In this document: one piece after another, positions 46,457 through 57,164 of the stretch
Position numbering within the stretch: the first letter of the stretch is position 1
How the letters are laid out: each line of letters begins with the position of its first letter
NCBI GenBank assembly: GCA_023935145.1
Contig: CM043703.1
Span: forward strand, 19,021,227 to 19,085,226
Origin: Bretschneidera sinensis
Taxonomy: Eukaryota > Streptophyta > Magnoliopsida > Brassicales > Akaniaceae
DNA length: 64,000 bases
Reading direction: 5' to 3'
The notes under the pieces: model-generated
What the model was told of the DNA's origin: nothing
What the model saw: only the letters and a program-made list of their open reading frames with translations
Databases searched by the model: none
Made by a program: the position numbers and the translations under genes

Positions 46457-47525
46457 TGTTGGTATTTGTCTAAGGTTCAAACATGTCCAAGCATGGCTCG
46501 AAGATGGTTAAAGTCTAAACCAAAGTTGGAAGATTAAAGTTCAGCAAGTTAGAGGATTGCACACATATGTGTGCATCACTTTGGAGCAAGGTAAGGCTAC
46601 GCACTAGTGTGTGCACTTCTGCACACAAGCTGATGGAGTGTGCGCACTGCTGGGCAGCATCAGTGTGCCCAGCACCTCACCGCCCATCTGCTAGAACTGC
46701 ACTGTCCAGCATGGGTGCTGCTGGGACAGGGCCAGCACAGTACTGCTCACCATCCAGCACCGCACCACCTAGTGTGCATGCCTTTAGGAACGGACCAGCA
46801 CCTCACCGCTCAACTACAGCGACGCACTGCCCAGAAGCTGCTGTAAAGGCACTCTGCCCAACACTGCACCTTACCCTGTTGAGTGCCTAGGTGCTAGGAA
46901 ACGTCAAGCACACATAGGCAGTATGCATAAGGACTCTCTTAGGTGCATGTGTGCAAGGTCAAAACGCACAACACCACTTAGGAAAGTGATAAAGGGCTAT
47001 GATTAAGTGGAGATCATGATCAAAGGGTGGAGATTGATTCACAAGAATGTCCAAGAAGTAAGGGGCTATAAAAGGGGTTTCCTAGCCTCATTTTTCAAGA
47101 TGAGAAACACACAAGTTTATGACATTGTGAAATCAATTGTAAACACATAGAGAGAATTATGTGAGAGACATAAACACAAGAGGGACTCTTTGTAGTGAGA
47201 CTGGTTGTAAAAGAGAGAGAATACTAGATTAAAGAGGGAGCATAGTTAGTTCTCATCATTTCCTTTCTTCTCTCGGTTTTTTTAAGAACTCGGTTTCTTG
47301 AGGGGATTACTGTAAACTTGTAAGAACCATTGATTTAGTGTAAAGAGTTCGGAGGAACTCAGAGGGACGTAGTCACATTGCCGAACCTCGATAACAATTG
47401 CTTGTCTTCTTTCTTTCTTTGATTTTCTGTTCCTGTTTTCTATTCCAATTTTTTCTACAAGTCATTCTAGACTTGGGTGTTTGGCAGATCACCACATGGG
47501 CATCTTGTTAAGGTGATTTCCAACA
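46457..47525 (+). repeat. Copia-B 5' LTR
   Basis: TATA box CTATAAAAGG at 47066-47075. A GC-rich cassette (about 46640-46875) carries AGCACCTCAC-like motifs at 46671, 46693, 46734, 46756, 46797, 46818 and 46860. Long open frames through the cassette reflect its GC content only. Confidence 0.95.
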
Positions 47526-47526
47526 G

Positions 47527-47538
47527 TAGTATCAGAGC
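47527..47538 (+). other. Copia-B primer-binding site
   Basis: TAGTATCAGAGC, one mismatch from TGGTATCAGAGC, one base after the LTR. Confidence 0.88.
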
Positions 47539-47765
47539 TACACAGTTGGGTATCGGAGCAAGAACAAGAAGGTGACGGAGCCAAGACTCCAAGAATCAAA
47601 GATCAACTTCTTGGGTGATTCAAGAACGATGTAAAGATCAAGATCTGATTGTGTTCTTGAAGTTTGATTCAAGAATGGTGTTAAGATCCATCTTCAATCT
47701 GTGTTTTTGAGGTTGAAGAAAGCATTTGTGGGTGGAACATAAATCTGGGATCTTGTCTGCAAAAG

Positions 47766-49020
47766 ATGGCTTCAAATTTCTGTGTTGAGAAGTTTGATGG
47801 AAAGAGAGACTTTGCCCTTTAGAAGCGGAAGATCAAGGCAGTTCTAATGCAACAGAAAGTGGACTTGGCTATTGAAGAAGATGATGCTTTTTCAGCAAGT
47901 GTCACGGAGGACCAGCGGACCGAGATGAAGAAGATGGCTTACAACACCATTTTCTTGCACATGTCGGATAACGTCACAAGGGAGTGCGGAGACTTGGAGG
48001 ATCCGGTTGCCATATGGAAGAAACTAGATGAGTTGTTTCTTACCAAAACTCTCCCTAACAAGATTTATCTTCTTAAAAGAAACTTTTCTTTTAAAATGGA
48101 TCCTAGTAAAGAGTTGCAAGATAATCTTGATGTCTTTAATAAGCTACTTCAAGATTTGAATAGCTATAGCATTATTTTTTCGGATGAACAATTGGCTATT
48201 ATCTGGTTAAATTCTCTTCCTGATTGCTTTGATAACTTGATTAATGCCATTAAGAATGGAAGAGATACTTTGACAAAGGAGATTGTGATCAATACCATAA
48301 GGGTACATGATTTCAAAGCCAAGATGAAGGAGACATCAAGTGGAGATGGGCTGTTCGTAAGAGGAAGGCTAGCAACTCGAAATGGTAGTAGCAACCATTA
48401 CAACTACCGGGAGAAATCAAGAGGTAGAGGGCAGAACCATGGGAGATCTCATTCCAAGACAAGACTTAGAGGAGGAAGGAGATGCTTCTACTACAACAAG
48501 GAGGGCCATTTCAAGAGAGATTGCAAGAAGAGGATGTGGGATGAGAGGAGAAGCCACACCAACAATGGAGAGGCTTTGGTTGCCAAGGGAGAACAGTAAG
48601 ATGATGTTCTTGTTGTGTGCTCAAATGTGAGCAGAAGGCAAGGCAGTGGAAAGTGGATTCTTGATTCTGGGTGCACTTATCATATGTGCCCTCATAAGGA
48701 ATGGTTCAAGAATTTCTAGGAGATCAATGATGGAAGGGTCTTCTTGGGGAATGACAATTCTTGCCAAGTGAGAGGGATTGGAGACATTCAATTAAAGATG
48801 TTTGATGGAGTCAAAAGGCTGCTGTGAAATGTGAGGTATCTTCCAGATTTGAATAGAAATTTGATCTCATTGGGGCAGCTGGATTCCATAGGTTATACAT
48901 GTAAAGTAGAGGGAGCAAAGATCAAGGTGGCCAAGGGATCCTTGGTAGTGATCAAGGCAGCAAGAAACGATGGACTCTATGAGATGATCGGAGAGACAGA
49001 AATCAACGATTAAGCAGCAA
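47766..49020 (+). pseudogene. Copia-B gag and protease (broken)
   Basis: The start is ATG 47766 (MASNFCVEKFDGK), shared with Copia-C. A TAG for Trp near 47820 is followed by an open stretch 47847-48599: UBN2 gag with ELQDNLDVFNKLLQDL and LNSLPDCFDNLINAI. The zinc knuckle CFYYNKEGHFKRDC (48483-48524) has Tyr (TAC, 48492-48494) for the second Cys. TAA at 48597-48599 stands for Gln. The protease site WILDSGCTYHMC follows near 48653. More stops interrupt near 48716 (TAG), 48824 (TGA) and 49011 (TAA). Confidence 0.93.
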
Positions 49021-49022
49021 GC

Positions 49023-50110
49023 TTGATGGCTAAGATGGACAAGGCAGCCCTTTGGCACACTCACTTGAGACACATGAGCGAAAAGGGCTTGCAAGTTCTT
49101 AGCAAAGATGGTCTATTTGGTGGTGACAAAGTAGAGAAATTGGATTTCTGTGAGAGTTGCATTCTTGGGAAGCAACACCGGGTCAGCTTCAACACCGGAG
49201 TGTACAAGTCTAAGAGGATTCTTGACTACATTCATTCGGACCTTTGGGGACCAGCAAGGGCACCAACACAGGGGGGTAACATTTACTTTCTGTCTTTAGT
49301 TGATAATTATTCAAGAAGAGTGTGGTTTATTTGCTTAGAAATAAATTAGATGCCTTGAATAAATTTGTTGTGTGGAAGAAGTTGCTGGAAACTCAAATGG
49401 GTAGGGCAGTTAAGGCTTTACGAATCGATAATGGCTTAGAATTTTGCAATAAAGATTTTGATAAATTCTGTGAATTAAATGGCATTCTAAGGCATAGGAC
49501 GGTTGTAAAAACACCTCAGCAAAATGGAGTTGCTAAAAGAATGAATAAAACCCTTATGGAAAAGGTTAGGTGCATGCTAATAGGATCCGGGTTACCAAAA
49601 TATTTTTGGGGAGAAGCTGTGGCTACAACTACATACTTGATAAATAGATCACCCTCTAACTCAAGACTCCCATGGAGATGTGGAGTGGAAAACCCCCTGA
49701 ATTAAACAACCGTAGGACTTTTGGATGTGCTGCATATGCATATCAAAAGGAGGATAAACTTAGCTCTAGATCTAGAAAATGTGTATTTCTAGGATATGGT
49801 GATGGGGCTAAGGGATATAGGTTATGGTCCTTAGAAAAGAAAGGCATGAAAATGATTATAAGTAGGGATGTTATTTTTAATAAATTATTATTTCCCTACT
49901 TGGAGAAAACTAACCCTGCAGGGGCTAGTGAGCAAACCAGCCCGGACGTTGTGGAACATCGCATCAAGGAGAACTCGGTTTAGGTAGAGTAAAGGAGGCA
50001 AGAGAGTTCGGACCAAGTAGAGCCTTTGGATGAAGGCCAAGCTCAAGAAACTTAAGAAGAGGCTAAACAAAAAGAGGTTTAGTGCAGGAAGTTGGAATGA
50101 CTACCACCTC
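49023..50110 (+). pseudogene. Copia-B integrase (broken)
   Basis: Pre-integrase WHTHLRHMSEKGL and CESCILGKQHRVSF, where Arg replaces the Gly of HLGH. The core is YIHSDLWGPAR, LSLVDNYSRRVWF, a frameshift near 49345, LRIDNGLEFCN and TPQQNGVAKRMNKTL, then FWGEAVATTTYLINRSPS. A frameshift near 49665 leads to MEMWSGKPPELNNRRTFGCAAYAYQK and GYGDGAKGYRLW. The linker ends near 50110 with TAG and TAA stops around 49981-50055. It would insert cDNA if intact. Confidence 0.92.
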
Positions 50111-51771
50111 ATAAGAGACCGGGAAAGAAGGGTGGTTAGATCACCTTTGAGATATGGGTTTGCGGATGCTAATGTAGCAGCTCCTTGGATAAAAGAAGAG
50201 GTTGAACCAGAAACTTACATGGATGCTATGGAGTGTAAGGATTCTTCAAAGTGGCAACTGGCTATGGAGGAAGAAATGGACTCTTTGATGAAGAACAACT
50301 CTTGGGAGTTGGTGCCCAAACCAGAAAAACAGAGAGTTGTGGATTATAGATGGCTCTACAAGATCAAAGAAGGGAATACTCTAAGGGATGAAATCAGATA
50401 TAAAGCTAGGCTGGTGGCGAAGGGGTTCACACAAAAGGAAGGCATAGATTTCACCGAAATATTCTCACCGATTGTAAAGTACAAGACGATCCAGATAGTG
50501 TTAGCATTGGTGGTCCAATTTGATTGGGAAATTAAGCAAATGGATGTGAAGACAGCGTTCTTACATGGAGAACTCGATGAGACCATTTTTGTGAGGTAAC
50601 CCGAAGGCTATGAGGAAGGAAAGTAGGGAGAATTGGTGTGCAAATTGAAGAAATCTCTCTATGGCCTGAAGTAATCACCTCGGCAATGAAATAAGAGGTT
50701 TGATTCCTTTGTAATCACTTTGGGTTTCATGAGAAGCTACTATGATTCGTGCTTGTACTATAAGGGGTAGAAGGTTGAGGAAGTGGTGATCATCCTCATC
50801 TATGTTGATGACATGTTGCTGGTTGGGAGCAGCATGGATAGGATAAAGAAATTGAAGGCTCAACTCAGTGAGGAGTTTGAGATGAAGGATCTTGGCCATG
50901 CACAAAAGATCCTTGGGATGTGTATCATCCTGGAAAGGGAGAGAAACAGATTAAAGATCTCTCAAACTTCCTACATAGAGAAGATGATATCTAAATTCTC
51001 TATGAAAGATAGCAAACCAGTAAAAGTTCCCCTTGCTAGTCATTTCAAGTTCTCCAGCGATCAATGTCCAAGATTAGAGGCGGAGAAGAAGGAAATGGAG
51101 AAAGTCCCCTTCTCTAGTTCGGTTGGTTCTGTTATGTTCACCATAGTAAACACTAGACCTGACATTGCTCATGCAATGAGTGTTCTCAGCAGGTTTATGA
51201 GTAATCCTGGAAAGGAGTATTGGCTTGGGATGAAGTGGTTGCTGAGGTATTTGAAGGGAAGCCCAGAAGTAGGGCTGGTGTATAGAAGAGAGGTAAGTCC
51301 ATCTATCTTGAGAGTTTTATTGATTCGGATAATGGAGCAGATCAGGATAAAAGGAGATCGATTACCTCTTACTTCTTCAACTTAAATGGATATTGTGTAA
51401 GTTGAAAGGCTCAGTTTCAGCCAGTGGTAGCACTCTCAACAATCGAGGCTGAGTACATAGCAGCTACGGAGGCTATTAAGGAGGCTATATGGTGCAAAGA
51501 GTTTCTTGAAGAGTTGAAGGTACTGGAGGAGCATGTTGTGGTATGTTTGGATAGTCAAAGTGCATTGCACTTGTATAAGAATCCAGTGTTCCATGAGAGG
51601 ACAAAGCACATGGATGTTCGGTATCATTTCATTTGGGAAAATGTTACGAAAGGAGGCATCCATGTGGACAAGGTAGCCACGGAAGAAAATCCTGCGGATT
51701 TGGGTACTAAAGTTCTACCTCTAAGTAAGTTCAATCATTGCTTTGGACTACTTAGGATTGGAGTTGGTTAA
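50111..51771 (+). pseudogene. Copia-B reverse transcriptase and RNase H (broken)
   Basis: The linker RDRERRVVRSPLRYGF leads to RT: VVDYRWLYKIKEGN, YKARLVAKGFTQKEGIDFTE and MDVKTAFLHGELDETIF. A cluster of stops in Gln/Trp positions follows at 50597-50700 (VR*PEG, GK*GEL, LK*SPRQ*NKR) and TAG at 50768. The catalytic YVDDMLLVGS is near 50803. RNase H is frame-shifted near 51290; it resumes with VALSTIEAEYIAATEAIKEA (51424 on) and TKHMDVRYHF near 51601. It stops at 51769-51771. Confidence 0.93.
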
Positions 51772-51835
51772 TTGATGACTCAAGATGAGTTTGGATCCCG
51801 AAGCTCTCTACACAATGGTTCAGGTTTTTTGAACA

Positions 51836-51854
51836 CTTAGACAAAGGTAGAGAT
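51836..51854 (+). other. Copia-B polypurine tract
   Basis: CTTAGACAAAGGTAGAGAT directly before the 3' LTR. Confidence 0.8.
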
Positions 51855-52927
51855 TGTTGGTATTTATCTAAGGTTCAAACATGTCCAAGCATGGGTCAAA
51901 GATGGTTAAAGTCTAAACCAAAGTTGGAGGATTAAAGTTCAACAAGTTAGAAGACTTCACACATATGTGTGCATCACTTTGGAGCAAGGTAAGGCTAGGC
52001 GCACCGGTATGTGCACTTCTGCACACAAGCTGATGGAGTGTGCGCACTACTGGGCAGCATCAGTGTGCAGTAGCACCTCACTGTCCATCTGCTTACACCG
52101 CACCGTCCAGCATGGGTGCTGCTGGGACAGGGTCAGCATTGCACTACTCACCATCTAGCACCGCACCGCCCAGTGTGCATGCCTCCAGGAACGGACCAGC
52201 ACCTCACCGCTTAACTCCAGCGGCGCACCACCCAGAAGTTGCTGTAAAGGCACTCTGCCCAGCACCGCACCTTACCCTGTTGAGCGCCTAGGTGCTAGGC
52301 AAAGTTAAGCACACATAGGCAGCATGCATAAGAACTCTCTTAGGTGTGTGTGTGCAAGGTCATAATGCACAGCACCACTTAGAAAAGTGATGAAGGGCCA
52401 TGATTTAGTGGAGATCATGATCAAAGGGTGGAGATTGATTCACAAGAATGTCCAAGAAGTAAGGGGCTATAAAAGGGGTTTCCTAGCCTCATTTTTCAAG
52501 ATGAGAAACACACAAGTTTATGACATTGTGAGATCTATTGTAAACACATAGAGAGAATTATGTGAGAGATATAAACACAAGAGGGACTCTTTGTAGTGAG
52601 GCTGGTTGTGAAAGAGAGAGAAGACTAGATTAGAGAGGGAGCATAGTTAGTTCTCATCTTCTTCTTTCTTCTCTTGGTTTTTTCAAGAACTTGGTTTCTT
52701 GAAGAGGATTGCTGTAAACTTGTAAGAACCATTGATTTAGTGCATAGAGTTCAGAGGAACTCACGGGGACATAGGCACATTGCCGAATCTCGATAACAAT
52801 TGCTTGTCTTCTTTCTTTCTTTGATTTTCTGTTCCTGTTTTCTATTCCAATTCTTTCTACAAGTCATTCTAGACTTGGGTGTTTGGAAGATCACCACCTG
52901 GGCATCTTGTCAAGGTGATTTCCAACA
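51855..52927 (+). repeat. Copia-B 3' LTR
   Basis: Matches 46457-47525 with scattered substitutions. TATA box CTATAAAAGG at 52467-52476. The cassette shows the same 22-bp step (CACCTCACTGTCC at 52074 and CACCGCACCGTCC at 52096). Confidence 0.95.
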
Positions 52928-54900
52928 ATATATAACTTTACTGGGTTAATGGGGACTTACCAAACCATAGTAATGGCCTTAACCCATTGATAATCCAGTC
53001 TTGACATGCTTCATTCCAAAATGTTAAATGTGTGATTTTGCTTTTCGGCCACACCTTTGTGTTCAGGATTTCCTGATATAGTGTTCCAGGTCACTATTTC
53101 CCAATCCTTCAAGTGTCTAACAAATAGACCTTTGAGCTTTCTTGAAACTTTACGTTTGCCAAAATACTCATTTTACTGATCAGACCAATCATTCTTAATG
53201 ACTTTTCCCAATTATTTCTCAAATTCAGTCTGAAATCCTGAACTTTTCAAGAAAACCAAACTTTCCTATAATTGAGAACATGTATCCACAACAGGACCAG
53301 CCATCCATAAGTGATACAAATGTTTACACTTACACAATGTAGTTTGACAAGGTCTACTAAAAGTAAGAGTGGGTGACTTCTAAAAGATCATATCTACGAG
53401 ATGCACTCTTTTCTTTATCTTGGTTAATTTATCCCCAAACAAGTTAACATACTTCTATTTAAAAGTAGGCAGGATATTTTTCTTTATCACCCTTTTCACC
53501 ATCTCCTTGAAAGCATGACCAAAACATTTATGCCACAATATGGAAAACTTTCCTTAATTAGGGTTCTTTTTTTTTTTTGAAAGGTTAATTAGGGATCTTT
53601 TGGCAATACTTCGACTTTATATGAGGTTCTATGGACTTCATCAAGAGCTTAACACATAATATATATACAATCCATAGAACAAGGTGCAAAGGCTAACAAC
53701 TTTTGATTCAAAAGATAATTTAACTTTATAGTCTTTAACATCAAAAGCGTAGCTAATCTTGTCCAAAACCTGAAAACGAAAAATAAATTTCGTCTGAGGA
53801 TCATATATAAAGTGTGTCCCTAATAATAGTTTAAATTTAGAATCTAAATTTGAACTAGCTACCCTATAAACTTTATACCTATCTCATCATTGTTGCCAAC
53901 TGTGAGTTTAAACTCTTTTTTATTTGACTTTCTCTTGCTTATGAATCCTTCTATAGTAAGAGGAACACAATTACCACTATCTAGCTATCACATTAAACGG
54001 GGCTCCAGTTACATTGGATTCACTTAAAATAAGAGCCAAAGAGTTACCCTCATAATCACAATTTTTCATCTAAGGTTTTACTTTAGTTGCAATCCCATAC
54101 CTTATAATCTTTCTTCATACATAAGAAGCACTTAATTTCACTTTTAAGGATAACATCTTTAAGATCCACTACATTCTCAATCTAATTGGATTCTTTATTA
54201 TTATCTTGAAAATTTTTAGAAGCACATGATTTACCCATTTTGCCTTTCTTAATACTTCTTTTTCAAAGAAGGCAGTCTATGATTTCTCACTTAATTTGAA
54301 AATGGACTAGCTTTATGATGTACTCCCAAATGCATTATTCTTTGTCACACCTTATCGAATTTACCTTAAGCAAAATTTATACTATATAAGAATTCAAGGA
54401 CACTTAGTATCTTTCCACCACAAAATTCCACTAAATAGGTGCTCTAGAGCATATCTTTGAATACTTAACAGGCACATATGATTAAACTTAATTCATGCAC
54501 ATTAACTTGTTATTGAATCAAAACTATTATCCTTAAGTTCTGTATCCTTATTCATTGCCAAGTCTATGTTTTCCATTACAATGACAAACTCTACAACTCT
54601 TTTCCATTTTGTGAAATTCTAATTAGAATTTCAAAGGCTACCTTATTGTTCTTGACAATAAAGGTCAGTCACCTCTCAACCATATGCCCCACATGTGACA
54701 TTCTCAATTCCAATACACTATCACTACCTTTGGGCGTATGACCGTATAGTTGAATCAAAGACATCCCACTGCCGTACAAAATCAAAATTCCACAAATCCA
54801 ATCGAAAAGGCCCACTTTGGCGACTCCAATTTCAACTAAATCCATGAAACTCTCTCATACCAGGATATACTTTATATTACTCACACACTGATTGCTTGAT
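52928..54900 (-). pseudogene. Copia-E relic, upstream half (gag to integrase)
   Basis: Minus-strand fragments in copia order. A zinc-knuckle remnant KCFLCMKKDYKVWDCN lies near 54135-54085. The integrase core remnant FQTEFEK*LGKVIKNDWSDQ lies near 53235-53175, and NPEHKGVAEKQNHTFNIL near 53070-53015 corresponds to the TPxxNGVAERRNRTL motif. Stops are dense. The rest continues left of Copia-B at 46456-45440. Its 5' LTR and primer site were not found. Confidence 0.75.
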
Positions 54901-55410
54901 ATTGATGAAGAGTGCACATGAATAGTACTTCATGAAGAGTGCACGTAAAAACTACTTGATGAACAGTAACATATAAATAGTACCATATGTACAATATCGT
55001 ATAAACAGTACCCAACATGCAATTATGATTGCTATAGTATCTGACATGCAATCATGAATGCTATCGTACATCCATTGATTGTTATAGTACCACTATAGTA
55101 CTTGCATTGTAGCTACTGCAGCAACATCTTCAAAATCGCAGCTCTACGATTTATTTTCTCTTTATATTTTCATCATCACCTACCTTCATCTAGACCCGAT
55201 TTTCTTTACATCCAAACAAGGTTTTTAATGATTCTTGATGTGTTCTAACACTTTATGCTGCAGTTTGGTAAATGATTTAAGTAGATATTAAAGCAACTTT
55301 GCTCTCTATGAACACCATTGATTCAAGTAAATAACTTTAACCTAGCATATAACCTTAAATCAATTTAATCACCACAATCAAATCCCAAAGCAAAACTTTG
55401 TATCAATCCT
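54900..55410. other. AT-rich stretch with short imperfect repeats
   Basis: Non-coding. AGTACCCAACATGCAATTATG and AGTATCTGACATGCAATCATG occur about 35 bp apart (from 55007), among several AACAGTA/AATAGTAC copies. Possibly the eroded LTR or leader of Copia-E. Confidence 0.45.
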
Positions 55411-55590
55411 TTTTTTGTTTAATCCTTTTTAGTCTGATGTAATTCATTTAATATGTTGTACTTGACCAATGTTAGTTTGACAAGCAATTCATTCTTCATT
55501 TTTTTTTAAATATGGTTAATTTGGATTTCTAGTTGGGTTTTCTCGAATTTATTAAAGGTTGGGTTTGGGTGCTCAAAATTTCAAAGTTAT
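55410..55590. repeat. Upstream block of the cysteine-rich pseudogene, repeated at 59679-59850
   Basis: About 175 bp (TAGTCTGATGTAATTCATTT... to GGGTTTGGGTGC) recurs at 59679-59838 with few differences. It lies 5' of the pseudogene at 55972, so the duplication included its flank. Confidence 0.88.
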
Positions 55591-55971
55591 TTGGGTTAGG
55601 GTTATTTCAGGTTTTAGGTAAGACACATATTGAATTTTGAGTGACTCGAGTCGGGTTCAAATTCAATAATATTATTTTAATTTATTTTTTTAGTTTATCT
55701 GATAGGTCAGGATGAGTTTGGTAGTCCGGATAGATTTTATCACGTCTTCTTAGTATACGTGTGCATGTGCGGGGGATATAAAACATAATTGAATTAATGA
55801 TGATAAATACAATGAATTCAATGTGATAGAAACTGAAGAAACATCTTAAATAGTAAATGCACTTCACCTTGTCTTTGTAATCATATAAATAAACATTTTT
55901 TCTAGTAATTTAATCATATCAAAAGATCTTTAATCATCTAAAGCACAGGAAAATAAGTAGTATTAAATACC

Positions 55972-56342
55972 ATGACAAGTCTAAATATCAATTCAGTTAC
56001 TATGATAATATTTATGGCAGGTATAGCAATTTTGGTTTCGCATGGGTTTGCACAACAAGACATCATCGACAAACAACATTGCAAAAACTTGATGGACCTA
56101 AAATGTGCTATTGAGATTTTTCAAAATATATTTTTGGATTCGAAAAAGTAATTATAGGTAAACAATGCTGCCAAAAAATTTTGGGCATGAATGAAGTTTG
56201 CCATAATGTGTTCGTAGAACTGCAGGTCAACAGAAAACGTTATAAGGGAAAGGCATCTGAATACCGAAAAAACGGAAAACGAGCATGGAAAAAATGTGTG
56301 TCAATTCTGGGTAAGGTTCCAGGTGCTTCTTTAAAGAAATAG
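55972..56342 (+). pseudogene. ECA1/prolamin-like small secreted cysteine-rich protein, frameshifted
   Basis: ATG 55972 opens a 59-codon frame: a hydrophobic signal-like segment (VTMIIFMAGIAILVSHGFA) followed by CKNLMDLKCAIEIFQNIF. One base appears to be missing near 56148-56150, just before TAA. The next frame continues IIGKQCCQKILGMNEVC and, after a basic stretch, KKCVSILGK to TAG at 56340-56342. Six cysteines in the order C-x7-C...CC...C...C, with EI after the second and I-G before the CC pair, match the plant egg-cell/ECA1 prolamin-like family (secreted, reproduction-linked). The basic insert before the last Cys is unusual. It may be a true pseudogene or a sequencing error. It is the only host-gene candidate here. 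Confidence 0.62.
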
Positions 56343-57161
56343 GTTTGATTATGTTGAAACATTGAAGAGTACTAATTATAAAAATAATATTTTCATTCCT
56401 TTTGATGGAATTATATAAAAGGCATGCCTTTATTTATGAAACTTGTCGTTTACTTGCTTTTTCCATAAAGTAGAGAAGAATGATTGTGTCACAAAGAATA
56501 AAAACAAATGAAAAACCAAATAAATTTATGCGGAAAAAATTCACACAAATTTAAATCGGCCACCTCAATTTTTTTAAGAATTTTATTAATTCAGTTGGAT
56601 CTTTAGAATTTAAATTCAAATGAAAAATTTAATTAATATAAGAATTTATTATTGGAAATTAGAACAAACCACAACTGCAAAAGTGACGCCAGGCAGAATA
56701 GCGATTATTCTGCAGGCTAGTCGAACAGATCGTTCACAGGGAGTAACACAAGAAAAACCCTAAAAAAACAATACAGAGAAACAGCTCTGATGTTTGATTT
56801 AAAATTATGCAAATTCAATAATAATCCCTACTATTACATGTCCTTCTTATTTATAAGGTTAAAGTAAAAAGAAAAGAAAAATTGAAATTAGACAAGTACG
56901 AAATAGGAAATTTCCCAAAAACTGAAAACTGCTAAATTGGAGGCCTAAACATCGTTTTTTTGGCTAAAATCTTGCCACACTGATTGCAGAATAATCAGAT
57001 TTTATTCGTTGGCCTATTTCACATCAGACTAGGGTCTTTCGGGCCTGATCTGAGCCCGTGACCTGTTCTAGGTAGTCCACCTGTCAGTTCTGCGCTGATC
57101 TGCCAACTCTGCATCATCTGACTTAAATCCTCCTGCGTCAGTAATGGATGCTTTGGTAACA
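56343..57161 (-). other. Non-coding; possible minus-strand solo LTR at about 56650-57161
   Basis: 56343-56650 shows nothing. On the minus strand 57161 begins TGTTACCAAAGC, and a TATA-like TTATAAATAAG lies near 56850. Two small hairpins are present, including GCAGAATA-GCGAT-TATTCTGC at 56694-56714. The overall layout resembles a copia-type LTR, but no partner copy or target duplication was found. Confidence 0.3.
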
Positions 57162-57164
57162 AAA

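Larger units (their letters stand above)
46457..52927 (+). mobile_element. Copia-B: complete Ty1/copia retrotransposon, TSD ATACA/ATATA
   Basis: 6471 bp with LTRs 46457-47525 (1069 bp) and 51855-52927 (1073 bp), both TGTTGGTATTT...TTCCAACA. Flanking bases ATACA (46452-46456) and ATATA (52928-52932) form a one-mismatch target duplication. Same family as Copia-A and Copia-C. It interrupts the minus-strand Copia-E. All domains are present, but stops and frameshifts are frequent. Confidence 0.95.

Noticed and set aside
46567..46890. Open frame across the Copia-B LTR cassette
   Set aside because: It lies in the U3 part of an LTR, is rich in Ala/Pro/Ser/His from GC-rich repeats, and has no equivalent in Copia-A or -C.
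51967..52291. Open frames in the Copia-B 3' LTR
   Set aside because: Counterparts of the 5' LTR frames, same GC-cassette cause.
56783..56800. GCTCTGATG as a minus-strand copia primer site
   Set aside because: Only the first half matches TGGTATCAGAGC, and no LTR end adjoins it.
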